The notes under the pieces are model-generated. The model was not told the origin of the DNA. It saw only the letters and a program-made list of their open reading frames with translations, and did not search any database. A stretch of 64,000 bases of DNA from Parabacteroides gordonii MS-1 = DSM 23371 (GTDB taxonomy: Bacteria > Bacteroidota > Bacteroidia > Bacteroidales > Tannerellaceae), in the NCBI RefSeq assembly GCF_000969825.1, contig NZ_KQ033919.1, positions 829,958-893,957 on the forward strand, read 5' to 3'. The position numbers and the translations under genes are program-made. Position 1 is the stretch's first letter; the number at the start of each line of letters is the position of its first letter. This document shows positions 30,009 to 39,679 of this stretch, piece after piece.

Positions 30009-31698
30009 ATTGCAACAATAACCGATGAAGTGTCGTTCCTTCAGCCAGGAAGCGTACCATTTTATCTTTACTGTATTGCAACAACTGACGCCGTCCCTCT
30101 TCGGCCTGGACTTCCAGTTCGGAGTCAGTGGCAGTACGGGGGGAATATTTCAATTCCAGTATGTAACTGTGTGCCACATCGGGATAACGCTGTTTGTCGG
30201 GCAGGAGAAAAAAATCACAGTAGCCGTAGTTTAACTCCAACTCCGGCTCCATCAGGTAATAGGAAGCAAGAGAGAGATAGGCTTTCAGAAAACCTTGCAG
30301 ATTCCGTTCTCCCTCTATGGCATCACGCACGGCAGAATTTTCACGATAAGCATGCGCAATGCTATCGAAGAATGGCTTCCACTGCCCATCGTAAACAAAA
30401 TCATCTATCAAATCCTTCAGATGGGAAAGATTTAACTGGTAACGTTGCTGATAATAATCGCGAAGGAATCCGAAATACTGCTCGCGGACACAGTTATTGG
30501 GAATGCACATTTTCAAGCGGTCGCCCCGTGTACCGCATATAGTAAGCAGCCCGTAATAATAGAGCAGGCTGCGAAAATTATCTATATCCGCCACCCGTTC
30601 AGCAGGAAAGGAAGTGTGCAGGTCGACATAAATTTCACCTTCAGCGGCAATCTCTTCGATCGTACTCATGCGGCTCCCGTCATGTGTTGTATCATGGTCG
30701 ATACGGGCAAGCATTTTCAATTTGCTGTAATCGGTACGGATATTTTTATCTACCATTTCTTCGGGAGCAGAGTGAAAATCAACTTGATTTCGTAAGTAAT
30801 ATAAGGTCATATCACAATTGAACACCCTGTCATCCTTTAAGCTCAAACGAGCAAAGCAATAGTTGTCATACCACGGCTTCATTTCTGCTATCATAGCTTC
30901 AATATCTCCCGTCAACATGCCGTTTTGTTGGTAGTAACGGAACATTTCACGGACTTCCGTCTCATCGAATCCCATCATGGCATTGAAACGTGGATCGGTT
31001 GAGATATTCCAGTCAATATTATACCCGCTCGATAAGTCGTCCAATGTAATAGGGCTGACCCCCATCATGAAGATACGGTGGAACATTCCCTTGAATTGTT
31101 TGAAATATTCACGATAGAAACCACTGGCATGAGTAAGGTCGTGAAACATCTGCTGCCCGTGCTCACTCAATATCACGTTCGTGAAATTATCATATTCATC
31201 GATAATCAGATAGAGCGGATAACCCAGGCGCTGGGCGGTAGCTTCCAGCCAATGCAATTTATCTGAAGCTTCGGAACCATTCAGGAACTCTTCTATCCCT
31301 TCGTTCTGATAGTAGGAGGCATAGCGGCGCATGAAATCCGCAAGCCGGATATTACAGTAATCATTAAAGTTTTCTTTCAGCGACCCATTACCCAGGTTCG
31401 CTTTCGAAAAATCAAAATAAAGTACTTGATAACTATTGCGTGTTTCCGTAGGATGGCTTCCAATCCACAAGTCTCCGAAGTATTTATCGAAATTTTCCTT
31501 TTGCGAAATATCATAATAGGTACGCATCATGCTCAGGAATACGCTTTTCCCGAATCGGCGCGGACGAATCAGAAAGAGATAACTGGGCATCTGCTCGATA
31601 AGGGGCAGGTACTTAGTCTTATCCACAAAGTAAAAATTATCGTTTCGCATCCGGTTGAAATCGGATATTCCATAAGGTATACCTTTCACTTTGTTCAT
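29968..31698 (-). CDS. AAA-ATPase-like / PD-(D/E)XK nuclease protein (DUF1703 type)
   Basis: 576 residues from ATG 31698 (MNKVKGIPYGISDFNRM); an upstream in-frame ATG at 31731 would add 11 residues but overlaps the -7 box. The N-terminus has the family signature FYFVDKTKYLPLIEQMPSYLFLIRPRRFGKSVFLSMM, in which RPRRFGKS replaces a classical P-loop. The Walker B-like LYLIIDEYDNF follows. The C-terminal PDDEXK-like part shows YGYCDFFLLPD and YILELKY. Function is unknown; the family is very abundant and variable in Bacteroidales. Its 3' end runs into the GNAT gene, and the flanking GNAT remnant suggests insertion as a cassette. Confidence 0.85.
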   Translation of the reverse strand: MNKVKGIPYGISDFNRMRNDNFYFVDKTKYLPLIEQMPSYLFLIRPRRFGKSVFLSMMRTYYDISQKENFDKYFGDLWIGSHPTETRNSYQVLYFDFSKANLGNGSLKENFNDYCNIRLADFMRRYASYYQNEGIEEFLNGSEASDKLHWLEATAQRLGYPLYLIIDEYDNFTNVILSEHGQQMFHDLTHASGFYREYFKQFKGMFHRIFMMGVSPITLDDLSSGYNIDWNISTDPRFNAMMGFDETEVREMFRYYQQNGMLTGDIEAMIAEMKPWYDNYCFARLSLKDDRVFNCDMTLYYLRNQVDFHSAPEEMVDKNIRTDYSKLKMLARIDHDTTHDGSRMSTIEEIAAEGEIYVDLHTSFPAERVADIDNFRSLLYYYGLLTICGTRGDRLKMCIPNNCVREQYFGFLRDYYQQRYQLNLSHLKDLIDDFVYDGQWKPFFDSIAHAYRENSAVRDAIEGERNLQGFLKAYLSLASYYLMEPELELNYGYCDFFLLPDKQRYPDVAHSYILELKYSPRTATDSELEVQAEEGRRQLLQYSKDKMVRFLAEGTTLHRLLLQFRGWDMVRCEEVQ

Positions 31699-31728
31699 AA
31701 TCGGGAGACTTTTTAAATTATATACAGA

Positions 31729-31736
31729 CAAAGTTA
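31729..31736 (-). promoter_or_regulatory. -7 box TAACTTTG for the AAA-ATPase gene
   Basis: Exact TAnnTTTG on the minus strand, 30 bp before the start at 31698. Confidence 0.55.
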
Positions 31737-31771
31737 CTTTATTTCATCCAATAAACCAACGGATTGAAGCG

Positions 31772-31836
31772 CGAAACTACACGAACGTAAGTTCGACCGT
31801 TGGCTGGATGTGGCAGATTATAAATTTTTATTGAAC
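31772..31836 (+). pseudogene. Decayed fragment of the GNAT gene 3' end
   Basis: 31772-31783 repeats the GNAT bases around 29870-29881, and 31786-31821 repeats 29926-29961 with one change. A weaker match continues to ATTGAAC at 31836. About 43 bases of the original are deleted between the two parts. There is no open frame. The remaining intergenic stretch 31837-32070 holds no gene that I can see. Confidence 0.75.
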
Positions 31837-32070
31837 AACGACTGACATAGAATAGTGAGAAATGTACAGCCATTTTAATACTGAATAACCAGAACAAATC
31901 TCCTGAATTATTATAATTTACCTTCCCAATGCCCCGCCTTATAGATTATAACTACCCATTCACCGATTATCTTTTTTCACCCCGAATATTCTTATAATAT
32001 TTGTACTCAATCAGTAGCAAGATATTCAAAGTAAAATAAACACTAGTTATTAATTAAAAAATCCAGAAAA

Positions 32071-32853
32071 ATGAAACACTATTATCTACTACCAACCGTA
32101 CTTTTTTTCTTAAGCTTTTGCGCTTGTTCAAACGACAATGAGCTAAACAAACAAATGCCATTAGAGGAGGATAAACCGCAGGTTATAACATCTGTAGATG
32201 AAATGCCTAATAAAATTAAGAATCTTATTGCTGAAACTAAAACTTATATTTCACCACAAATGCAAGAACTTATTAATTCATTAGATACAATTACCTCTGT
32301 ACATCCGATTGAAGAAGTTTTGCCTTTTCTCTTTACGAGAGATTCTTCTACACAAGCAGTGACAACAAAAGCGTCATCTAATATTCCAACAACTATATTA
32401 ACAGGATACAGTAGCTATGAAACAATACTTAATCCTATTACTGTTTCACTAACAGATTATTCTTCTTCAGCTCTTAGACAATCACTCGGTTATAGCGATT
32501 TTTTTACTCATTTAGGAAACGGGCCATATAATGTAAGATTTTATGCATTTACTCTGCATGCATATTTTACAACGAAAGTTTCAGATGTAATTCCATTATC
32601 TTCAGCTCAGGATTATATAGGTATAAATCCTGACAAAATGCCAGAAGTATCTAATATAAATAACAACACATCTCTATCACTTGGATTTACAGCACTACCA
32701 ATATCTGACGGTATACTTTATCAATTAACCACCTATGCTTTGGCTTTTTCTACAGAAGGAGGAACAAGTCTATACTTTCCGGTTAAAGGGACATCAGAAA
32801 TACAACCTACTGACTGGGGAAAAAAACTTGAATGGAGAATCTTTACTAATTAA
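32071..32853 (+). CDS. Predicted lipoprotein of unknown function
   Basis: 260 residues. The N-terminus MKHYYLLPTVLFFLSFCACSNDNE is a lipoprotein signal with Cys in SFCAC, followed by an acidic linker. The mature part is rich in Ser/Thr and short hydrophobic strands, without motifs I recognise. The AT-rich composition differs from the neighbouring housekeeping genes. It lies 53 bp upstream of another surface lipoprotein gene in the same direction, so the two may form an operon. I cannot assign a function. Confidence 0.75.
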   Translation: MKHYYLLPTVLFFLSFCACSNDNELNKQMPLEEDKPQVITSVDEMPNKIKNLIAETKTYISPQMQELINSLDTITSVHPIEEVLPFLFTRDSSTQAVTTKASSNIPTTILTGYSSYETILNPITVSLTDYSSSALRQSLGYSDFFTHLGNGPYNVRFYAFTLHAYFTTKVSDVIPLSSAQDYIGINPDKMPEVSNINNNTSLSLGFTALPISDGILYQLTTYALAFSTEGGTSLYFPVKGTSEIQPTDWGKKLEWRIFTN

Positions 32854-32906
32854 TCTGCTAATGAGGGTGTTTCGACACACCCTCACCGATATAAAATTAA
32901 TAACAT

Positions 32907-34067
32907 ATGAAAACAGTAATTTTTCAAAGACTAAAGTTATTCTTTTTCATCATTTTATGTCTTCATCTTTTTAGTTGTGACAAAGAAGATGAAGAAGATA
33001 TTAAAGAACCGGAAGTTGAAATTCCTCTGGAAGAGAAAATGATGCTTAAAATAACAACTCCAATAGATGGAACTTCGATAAAACTACCTTTTACCGGCAC
33101 CGTCAATTGCCAAATAGCCTGGGATGGCAATAACCTGGAACCGGAGACAGTTACCGAGGCTTATCCTACTCATACTTATTCTAAAAAAGGTGACTATCTC
33201 ATTCTTATTTCCGGCACAGTGACAGAAATAAACGCCAATGGACTTGATGAATCAGAATTGGCTTGTATTTCCGGTATATATAATTTTGGAAAAACCGGAC
33301 TAACTAATCTGTATAGTGCATTTAAGGGATGTACTAACTTAACATATTTATCTAATTATGATTCAAGTTCACTTGCGGATGTTACATCTTTTGAAGATGC
33401 ATTCTCCGAATGCCCGTTAACAACAATTCCTTCCGATCTTTTTGCAGACTGTGGATCGGTTATATCTTTTAAGAATACATTCCATAATTGTATAAACCTG
33501 ACTGAAATTCCTTCCGGTTTATTTGGTAATTGTTCATCAGTTATATCATTTGCCGGTATTTTTAATAATTGTGTCAATCTAAAGGAAATACCATCCGGAT
33601 TATTCAATAACTGTACACAAGTTGAATCTTTTAAAAACACATTCAACGGTTGTACAGGTTTAACAGAAATTCCTCCCGGTTTGTTTGACAATTGTTCATC
33701 AGTTATGACATTTGCCAGTACTTTTCATAATTGTGTCAATTTGAAGGAAATACCATCCGGATTATTCAATAACTGCACACAAGCTTCCGACTTTATGTCT
33801 ACTTTTCAAAATTGTAAAAACCTGACGGAAATTCCTTTCGGATTGTTTGATAATTGTAAAGAAATAGAAAATTTAATGGTCACATTCGCCGGATGTAAAA
33901 ATCTGACAGGAGAATCTCCCTATACAATAATAGAAAATAATAAAGTCCATCTCTATGAACGTAATGATAAGACCGGTGAATTTATCAAACCTAAATATTT
34001 TTATTCCTGTTTCAGCGAATGTGTCGGATTATCAGATTTTTCCGATTTACCAAATGAATGGAAATAG
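32907..34067 (+). CDS. BspA/DUF285-like leucine-rich-repeat surface lipoprotein
   Basis: 386 residues with a lipoprotein signal (lipobox LFSC, then DKEDEEDI). A beta-rich segment (MLKITTPIDGTSIKLPFTGTVNCQIAWDGN) precedes a repeat domain. Residues about 171-332 are six tandem 27-residue repeats of the type LTEIPSGLFGNCSSVISFAGIFNNCVN split into LxxIPxGLF and NC/GC elements, each with two cysteines. This resembles the BspA-like LRR family used for adhesion to host or bacterial surfaces. Ligand unknown. Probably co-transcribed with the preceding lipoprotein and followed by a strong terminator. Confidence 0.8.
   Translation: MKTVIFQRLKLFFFIILCLHLFSCDKEDEEDIKEPEVEIPLEEKMMLKITTPIDGTSIKLPFTGTVNCQIAWDGNNLEPETVTEAYPTHTYSKKGDYLILISGTVTEINANGLDESELACISGIYNFGKTGLTNLYSAFKGCTNLTYLSNYDSSSLADVTSFEDAFSECPLTTIPSDLFADCGSVISFKNTFHNCINLTEIPSGLFGNCSSVISFAGIFNNCVNLKEIPSGLFNNCTQVESFKNTFNGCTGLTEIPPGLFDNCSSVMTFASTFHNCVNLKEIPSGLFNNCTQASDFMSTFQNCKNLTEIPFGLFDNCKEIENLMVTFAGCKNLTGESPYTIIENNKVHLYERNDKTGEFIKPKYFYSCFSECVGLSDFSDLPNEWK
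33417..33902 (+). repeat. Six in-frame 81-bp tandem repeats
   Basis: Units start at 33417, 33498, 33579, 33660, 33741 and 33822; a degenerate seventh begins at 33903. Units 3 and 5 are nearly identical at the DNA level over their first 40 bases, and units 2 and 4 are similar. This points to duplication of a 162-bp double unit. Confidence 0.85.
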
Positions 34068-34145
34068 ATTAATTCTCATTTTGTATCTCCGTGGAAAGTT
34101 TTGCCAATAATCTGCCTATAAACATAAATGTACGTACAACCGGAT

Positions 34146-34183
34146 AAAAAACGGGATCCTCATTCAAGAAGATCCCGTTTTTT
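34146..34183. terminator. Bidirectional terminator
   Basis: AAAAAACGGGATC (34146-34158) pairs perfectly with GATCCCGTTTTTT (34171-34183), between the convergent LRR lipoprotein and the efflux operon. Confidence 0.9.
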
Positions 34184-34209
34184 ATATAATCAAATTCAGA
34201 GCGGAACAG

Positions 34210-34980
34210 TTATCTTCCGATAATCCCCAGCTTCGAATCATTGATAAAATCAATGATATGCTGTATCTCGTCACTCATCGGCACCTGGTCTTTGATCATC
34301 AGCAGGGCGTCGAACAGACTGGTGTTACCCTGGTAGATGATACGGTAAGCATGGCTGATATGTTTAATAACCTTATCACTAACTCCCTGATGCGACAAAA
34401 TAAACGAGTTGACCCCATAATAAGTAGTCGGTTCCTGAGCTGCCACGATATAAGGCGGTACGTCTTTACGGAAACGGCAACCGGTCTGTGTCATCGACCA
34501 GGTTCCGATACGGCTTCCCTGGCTTGCCAACACATTACCACCGAAGATGGCATAATCTTCAAAGAAACAATTACCGGACACCTTGCTGCCATAACCCAGC
34601 ACGCAATGGTTGCCGATATGGGTATCATGCGAAATATGTACACCTTCATGCAGGAAGTTTCCGTTACCGATAAACGTCTGCCCGTCCGGTGTGGTGGCAC
34701 GGTTGATGACAACGTTTTCGCGGATCACGTTATCGTCGCCGATAACTACCAGCGTATTGTCGCCTTTATATTTGAAATCCTGAGGTTCCGCCGCAATGAC
34801 AGCACCATTGAATACACGGTTTCCTTTGCCCAAACGTGCGCCATTCATTATACTGGCGTGAGACATGATCTCGCAGTTATCGCCAATCTCTACATTCTTA
34901 TCGATGTAGGCAAAAGGATGGACGGTTACGTTCGCACCCAGTTTTGCACTGGCATCTACATAAGCTAACGGACTAATCAT
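34210..34980 (-). CDS. LpxA-like UDP-GlcNAc O-acyltransferase (left-handed beta-helix)
   Basis: 256 residues with hexapeptide repeats through residue about 170 and a helical C-terminus, as in LpxA. LpxA adds the first hydroxyacyl chain to UDP-GlcNAc in lipid A synthesis. The HISHD segment places His118 at the catalytic His125 of E. coli LpxA and His115 at His122. The later HQF triplet (E. coli His144) aligns here with SQG (153-155), so a residue linked to substrate binding is changed. It is the last gene of an RND efflux operon, not of a lipid A cluster (no lpxC-fabZ or lpxD nearby), so it may be a paralogue with altered specificity. Confidence 0.8.
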   Translation of the reverse strand: MISPLAYVDASAKLGANVTVHPFAYIDKNVEIGDNCEIMSHASIMNGARLGKGNRVFNGAVIAAEPQDFKYKGDNTLVVIGDDNVIRENVVINRATTPDGQTFIGNGNFLHEGVHISHDTHIGNHCVLGYGSKVSGNCFFEDYAIFGGNVLASQGSRIGTWSMTQTGCRFRKDVPPYIVAAQEPTTYYGVNSFILSHQGVSDKVIKHISHAYRIIYQGNTSLFDALLMIKDQVPMSDEIQHIIDFINDSKLGIIGR

Positions 34981-35003
34981 AATAATCTGAGTTTTAATGG
35001 TTA

Positions 35004-36389
35004 TTACTCTCTTCCTCCTCCGACAGCACTATACAGATTGATAACAGCCTGCATACGCTGAACGTTGTCGGATACTTCTGTCAATTGTGCACTGAGAAGG
35101 CTTTGTTGAGCCGATAAGATTTCCAGGTAAGTGGACTGTGCCGACTGGAACAAAGCTTTCGTGTATTCTACGGCTTTCTCCAATTGCGCAATCTGTTCTT
35201 TATCCTGAACCAGCATCTTATTGGTTGCATCATACAGATGCAGTGCATTGCTTACCTCCTTGCCGGCTTCCAGAATTTTCTGCTGATAATTCATCTGCGC
35301 GATCTTCTCTTCCGCTTTCGACACCTTCAGGTTAGCCATCAGCTTACCGTTGTTGAAGATAGGCTGTGCCAATGAGGCCAATGCCTGGAACATGAATTTA
35401 CCCGGATCGGAAATAGTTATACCGGAACCGTTCGTCCAACCTGCCGTAGCAGTGATGTTCAATCCCGGGTAGAAAGCGGCACGCGCTTTATTGGTCGTAT
35501 AATAAGCACTGGCCAGTGACATTTCTGCGATCTTCACATCCGGACGGTTTTCCAGCAACTGCAAAGGTACGCCGGCCATGATCTCGTCCGGAATGACCTG
35601 TTCATCCAAACGGCCGCGTTCGATTGTTTGCGGTGCTTTTGCCAGCAGTACGGACAAAGAATTTTCCACTTCGCGCACCTGGCGTTTCAGGTTGATCAAA
35701 GAAGACGATACCTGATGGTATACGGCTTTCATCTGGACAACAGCAGCTTCGGTAGTCATTCCGGCTTCTTTCATTGCCTCCATCGCGCGTACATTTTCTT
35801 TATAGATACCGACTGTTTCGGTTGTGATCTCCACCTGGCGGTCGAGCATCAGCAAAGTGAAATAAGCGTTGGCAATACCACCGATCAGTTGCGAACGAAC
35901 GGCCTGTTGCGAATACTGGCTCTGCAGATAGATCGCTTTCTGGTCGCGGCTTGCATTAAGCAGTTTGCCGAACAAATCGACTTCCCAGTTAGCAGCCGCC
36001 GGTAAAGTATAGGCTTTTGCATAGCTGGAACCGCCCATTGTGGTCACGGATCCTTGTGGTGCCAGGTTTAAGGACGGAAGGAAAGACAGGCGGGCAGAAG
36101 TCAGCAAGGCTTTCGCTTCTTCCACACGGAGAATGGCAGCCTGCATATCTACGTTATTTGCCAGACCTTCTTCAATCAGAGCCTGCAGTTTGGGATCGCG
36201 GAAGACTTCCTGCCAGGGAAGATTTCCCATATTGGTCGTATCCGCAGCCAGTGTATCCGTCGCTGATACCGGATCACGATAAATACCGTCAGCCGTGATC
36301 GTATCAGGACGATCGTATGCTTTGTAGATGTGGCAACTGCTCAGCAGAGCGGTCGCACACATCATATATATAATTTGTTTCTTCTTCAT
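35004..36389 (-). CDS. TolC/OprM-type outer-membrane efflux lipoprotein
   Basis: 461 residues with a lipoprotein signal (lipobox LLSSC). The coiled-coil efflux repeats are visible (LPWQEVFRDPKLQALIEEGLANNVDMQAA and the related second half LLENRPDVKIAEMSLASAYYTTNKARAAFYPGLNI). It forms the trimeric outer-membrane exit channel for the RND pump encoded upstream. The gene starts 11 bp after the pump gene, and the LpxA-like gene follows 23 bp later. Confidence 0.93.
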   Translation of the reverse strand: MKKKQIIYMMCATALLSSCHIYKAYDRPDTITADGIYRDPVSATDTLAADTTNMGNLPWQEVFRDPKLQALIEEGLANNVDMQAAILRVEEAKALLTSARLSFLPSLNLAPQGSVTTMGGSSYAKAYTLPAAANWEVDLFGKLLNASRDQKAIYLQSQYSQQAVRSQLIGGIANAYFTLLMLDRQVEITTETVGIYKENVRAMEAMKEAGMTTEAAVVQMKAVYHQVSSSLINLKRQVREVENSLSVLLAKAPQTIERGRLDEQVIPDEIMAGVPLQLLENRPDVKIAEMSLASAYYTTNKARAAFYPGLNITATAGWTNGSGITISDPGKFMFQALASLAQPIFNNGKLMANLKVSKAEEKIAQMNYQQKILEAGKEVSNALHLYDATNKMLVQDKEQIAQLEKAVEYTKALFQSAQSTYLEILSAQQSLLSAQLTEVSDNVQRMQAVINLYSAVGGGRE

Positions 36390-36400
36390 TGTCTTCTCAC

Positions 36401-39400
36401 TTATTTTTTAGCGTACTGTTCTATTTCCGTATTCAAATCGCTGTTGTCCAGATCTTCCCACTCGATCGGTTTAACCTTTTCCTGCAGGTACTGGAATACT
36501 ACGAACAGAGCCGGAACGATCAGGATCTGGAAGATCATACCGACAAACATACCGCCAATAGCAGCAGTACCCAATGTACGGTTACCGTGAGCACCTACAC
36601 CGAAGGCGAACATCATCGGCAACAAACCGACTACCATCGCCAAGGAGGTCATCAGGATAGGACGCAAACGGGCAGCAGCTCCTAACACGGCAGCCCAGGT
36701 AATACTCATACCCATACGGCGACGGTCGAGGGCGAACTCTACGATCAAGATAGCGTTCTTCGCCAACAGACCCATCAACATGATCAACGCGATCTGCATA
36801 TAGATGTTATTCGACATCGTTCCCAATATCATCTTCAATGCCGGAATGCTACCTAGCGCTGCCCAGCCCTGAACGAACAGGAAGCTACCCATCAAACCGA
36901 ACGGGATGGAGAGCAATACGGCCAGCGGCAATACGTAACTTTCATACTGGGCACTCAGCAACAGGTAAACGAACACGAAACAGAGAACGAAAATCAAACC
37001 GGTCGTACTACCGCTTGTCTCAGCCTCTTCACGCGCCATACCTCCCAGCTCGTAACCGAAACCGGCAGGAAGTGTCGTACTTGCCACTTCTTCTAGGGCT
37101 TTCAATGCCTGCCCGCTGGTGAATCCATCAGCAGGAGCAACCATCACCTTCAAAGAGGTGTACATATTAAAACGGCTGATAATATCCGGCCCATATACTT
37201 TTTCTATGGTGATAAACTGGGAAATCGGTGCCATTTCGTTACCGTTTCTCACCTTGATATTTTTCAACGACTCCATATTGGCTCTCATAGCCGGATCGGC
37301 CTGTACCATTACACGGTACATCTTACCGAAACGGTTGAAGTTGGAAGCATACAAACCACCATAGTAACCTTGCAACGTCATAAGGATATCACTCGGGCTG
37401 ATACCGACTTTCTTACAAGCTGCCGCATCGATGTCGATCATATACTGCGGGAAGTTCGGGTTGAAAGTTGTCTGAGCCGACTTAATCTCCGGACGGGCTG
37501 TCAAAGCTGCCATATAGTCTTTGGATACTTCAAAGAATTTCTCCAAACTACCCCCTGTCTTATCCTGCATGTTCAACTCGATATCACTGGAAGCCGAATA
37601 ACCCGGAATCATAGGCGGAGTAAAGAACAATACCTGCGCATCTTTCACTACTTTCTGTGCACGCATGAACAAGCTACCGTAAACAACTTCCGCACTCTGT
37701 GTCATCGAACGTTCATCCCAGTCTTTCAACTTGATGATGAATGAACCGTAAGAAGGTCCTTGTCCACCGATAAAGCTAAAACCGGTAATAGCCGTACGTG
37801 ATTTTACAGCGGGATCGGATGCGATCAGGCTATCTACACGTTCCATGATTTCAATGGTACGTTCCTGAGAGGCTCCGGGAGGCAGTGTCACAGCGCCCAT
37901 GATCGTACCCATATCTTCATTCGGCACCATACCGGTCGGCGTTACCTGCATGAAGAATACCAACAAAGCGACAGAAGCGATTACAGTTCCGAATGCCAGC
38001 CATTTCTTCTGGATAAAGAACAAAACGCGTTTCTTATAACTTTTCAGCAGCGAATCGTATGCCACGTTGAAAGAAGTATGGAAACGGGAAACGAAAGTTG
38101 TCTTCTTTTCTGCATGTTCGTCATGAGGTTTCAGGAAGATCGCACAAAGCGCCGGACTCAAAGTCAAGGCATTCAATGCTGACAAACCGATGGCAATAGC
38201 CATAGTCACACCGAACTGACGATAGAATATACCGGCTGTACCTCCCATGAAACTTACGGGGATAAACACGGACATCATCACCAAGGTAATAGAAACGATT
38301 GCACCACCAAGTTCACTCATCGCATCGATAGATGCCTGTTTCGCCGATTTATATCCCTGGTCCAACTTGGCATGGACCCCCTCGACGACGACTATCGCAT
38401 CATCGACCACAATTGCAATAGCCAATACCATCGCACAAAGTGTCAACAAGTTGATACTAAATCCGATCAGTGACAACAGGAAGAATGTACCGATCAAGGC
38501 TACCGGAATGGCAATAGCCGGGATCAGGGTTGAACGTAAGTCTTGCAGGAACACATATACCACGATAAACACGAGGATAAAGGCTTCCAGCAAGGTCTTG
38601 AGAACCTCATGGATAGAGGCATACAAGAAGTCGTTGGCGTTCATAGATACTTCCACCTTCATACCCGGAGGCATGGTGCTTTCCGATTTCACCAGCAAAT
38701 CCTGGATATTGTTGATGGTTTCAGTTGCATTCGTTCCCGGCATCTGGTAAACGATACAAGCTACCGCATTATGACCGTTTACCTTATTCACATAGTTATA
38801 AGTCAAACGTCCCAACTCGATATCGGCAATATCTTTCAAACGAAGAACTTCACCATCGGGTAATGCTTTAACTACGATATTATCAAACTCTTCAGCAGTC
38901 TGCAAACGTCCTTTATAACGGATCGTATACTGGAACGACTGGTTTCCCTGTTCACCGAAAGAACCCGGAGCAGCCTCCACGTTCTGTTCAGCCAGCACAT
39001 TCGATACATCATTAGGCACCAGCTTGTATTGGGCCATCACATCCGGCTTCAACCAAATACGCATAGAGTAGTCGGTACCCAACACGTTGGCATCACCAAC
39101 ACCGGGCACACGCTGTACTTCCGGGATCAGGTTGATCTTTGCATAGTTTTCCAGAAACTTCTGGTCGTAACGGTCTTCCGCATCATATACGGCAAAAACA
39201 ACCAGCATGGAGTTCTGGCGTTTCTGGGTAGTTACACCGATCTTCGTTACTTCGGCAGGCAACAGACCTTGTGCCATAGACACACGGTTCTGAACGTTTA
39301 CCGCCGCCATATCCGGATCGGTACCCTGCTTGAAGTATATGGAAATATCGGCTGAACCGTTATTGGATGCATTTGATGTCATATACATCATGTTCTCTAC

Positions 39401-39616
39401 CCCGTTGATCTGGTCTTCCAGCGGCGCAATCACACTATTCAATACAGTCTGCGCATTGGCACCTGTATAAGTGGCCCTTACCGAAACGGTAGGAGGCGCA
39501 ATGTCCGGATATTGGGTAATAGGCAATGTGAACAAACCTAATATACCCAGGATGACAATCAGGATGGAGATCACCGTTGAAAGCACCGGACGGTTAATAA
39601 ATCTATCTAATTTCAT
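36401..39616 (-). CDS. RND multidrug efflux transporter, AcrB/MexB (HAE1) type
   Basis: 1071 residues, the normal size of HAE1 pumps. The N-terminal transmembrane start (FINRPVLSTVISILIVILGILGLFTLPITQYPDIAPPTVSV) is diagnostic. The proton-relay region in TM4 reads AIAIVVDDAIVVVEGV, with the adjacent aspartates of the family. Duplicated six-helix halves and two large periplasmic loops are present. It exports amphipathic compounds with proton import, working with the membrane-fusion and OMF proteins of the same operon. Confidence 0.95.
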   Translation of the reverse strand: MKLDRFINRPVLSTVISILIVILGILGLFTLPITQYPDIAPPTVSVRATYTGANAQTVLNSVIAPLEDQINGVENMMYMTSNASNNGSADISIYFKQGTDPDMAAVNVQNRVSMAQGLLPAEVTKIGVTTQKRQNSMLVVFAVYDAEDRYDQKFLENYAKINLIPEVQRVPGVGDANVLGTDYSMRIWLKPDVMAQYKLVPNDVSNVLAEQNVEAAPGSFGEQGNQSFQYTIRYKGRLQTAEEFDNIVVKALPDGEVLRLKDIADIELGRLTYNYVNKVNGHNAVACIVYQMPGTNATETINNIQDLLVKSESTMPPGMKVEVSMNANDFLYASIHEVLKTLLEAFILVFIVVYVFLQDLRSTLIPAIAIPVALIGTFFLLSLIGFSINLLTLCAMVLAIAIVVDDAIVVVEGVHAKLDQGYKSAKQASIDAMSELGGAIVSITLVMMSVFIPVSFMGGTAGIFYRQFGVTMAIAIGLSALNALTLSPALCAIFLKPHDEHAEKKTTFVSRFHTSFNVAYDSLLKSYKKRVLFFIQKKWLAFGTVIASVALLVFFMQVTPTGMVPNEDMGTIMGAVTLPPGASQERTIEIMERVDSLIASDPAVKSRTAITGFSFIGGQGPSYGSFIIKLKDWDERSMTQSAEVVYGSLFMRAQKVVKDAQVLFFTPPMIPGYSASSDIELNMQDKTGGSLEKFFEVSKDYMAALTARPEIKSAQTTFNPNFPQYMIDIDAAACKKVGISPSDILMTLQGYYGGLYASNFNRFGKMYRVMVQADPAMRANMESLKNIKVRNGNEMAPISQFITIEKVYGPDIISRFNMYTSLKVMVAPADGFTSGQALKALEEVASTTLPAGFGYELGGMAREEAETSGSTTGLIFVLCFVFVYLLLSAQYESYVLPLAVLLSIPFGLMGSFLFVQGWAALGSIPALKMILGTMSNNIYMQIALIMLMGLLAKNAILIVEFALDRRRMGMSITWAAVLGAAARLRPILMTSLAMVVGLLPMMFAFGVGAHGNRTLGTAAIGGMFVGMIFQILIVPALFVVFQYLQEKVKPIEWEDLDNSDLNTEIEQYAKK

Positions 39617-39679
39617 ATGTTACTTTTTTATATATGAATAGCATCAGGTGTAACCCGGCTAATTCTATAATACCTTTAA

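Noticed and set aside
33417-33902. Regular repeats as a CRISPR array
   Set aside because: The 81-bp units are in frame within a leucine-rich-repeat gene, have no spacers of unique sequence, and no cas genes are present.
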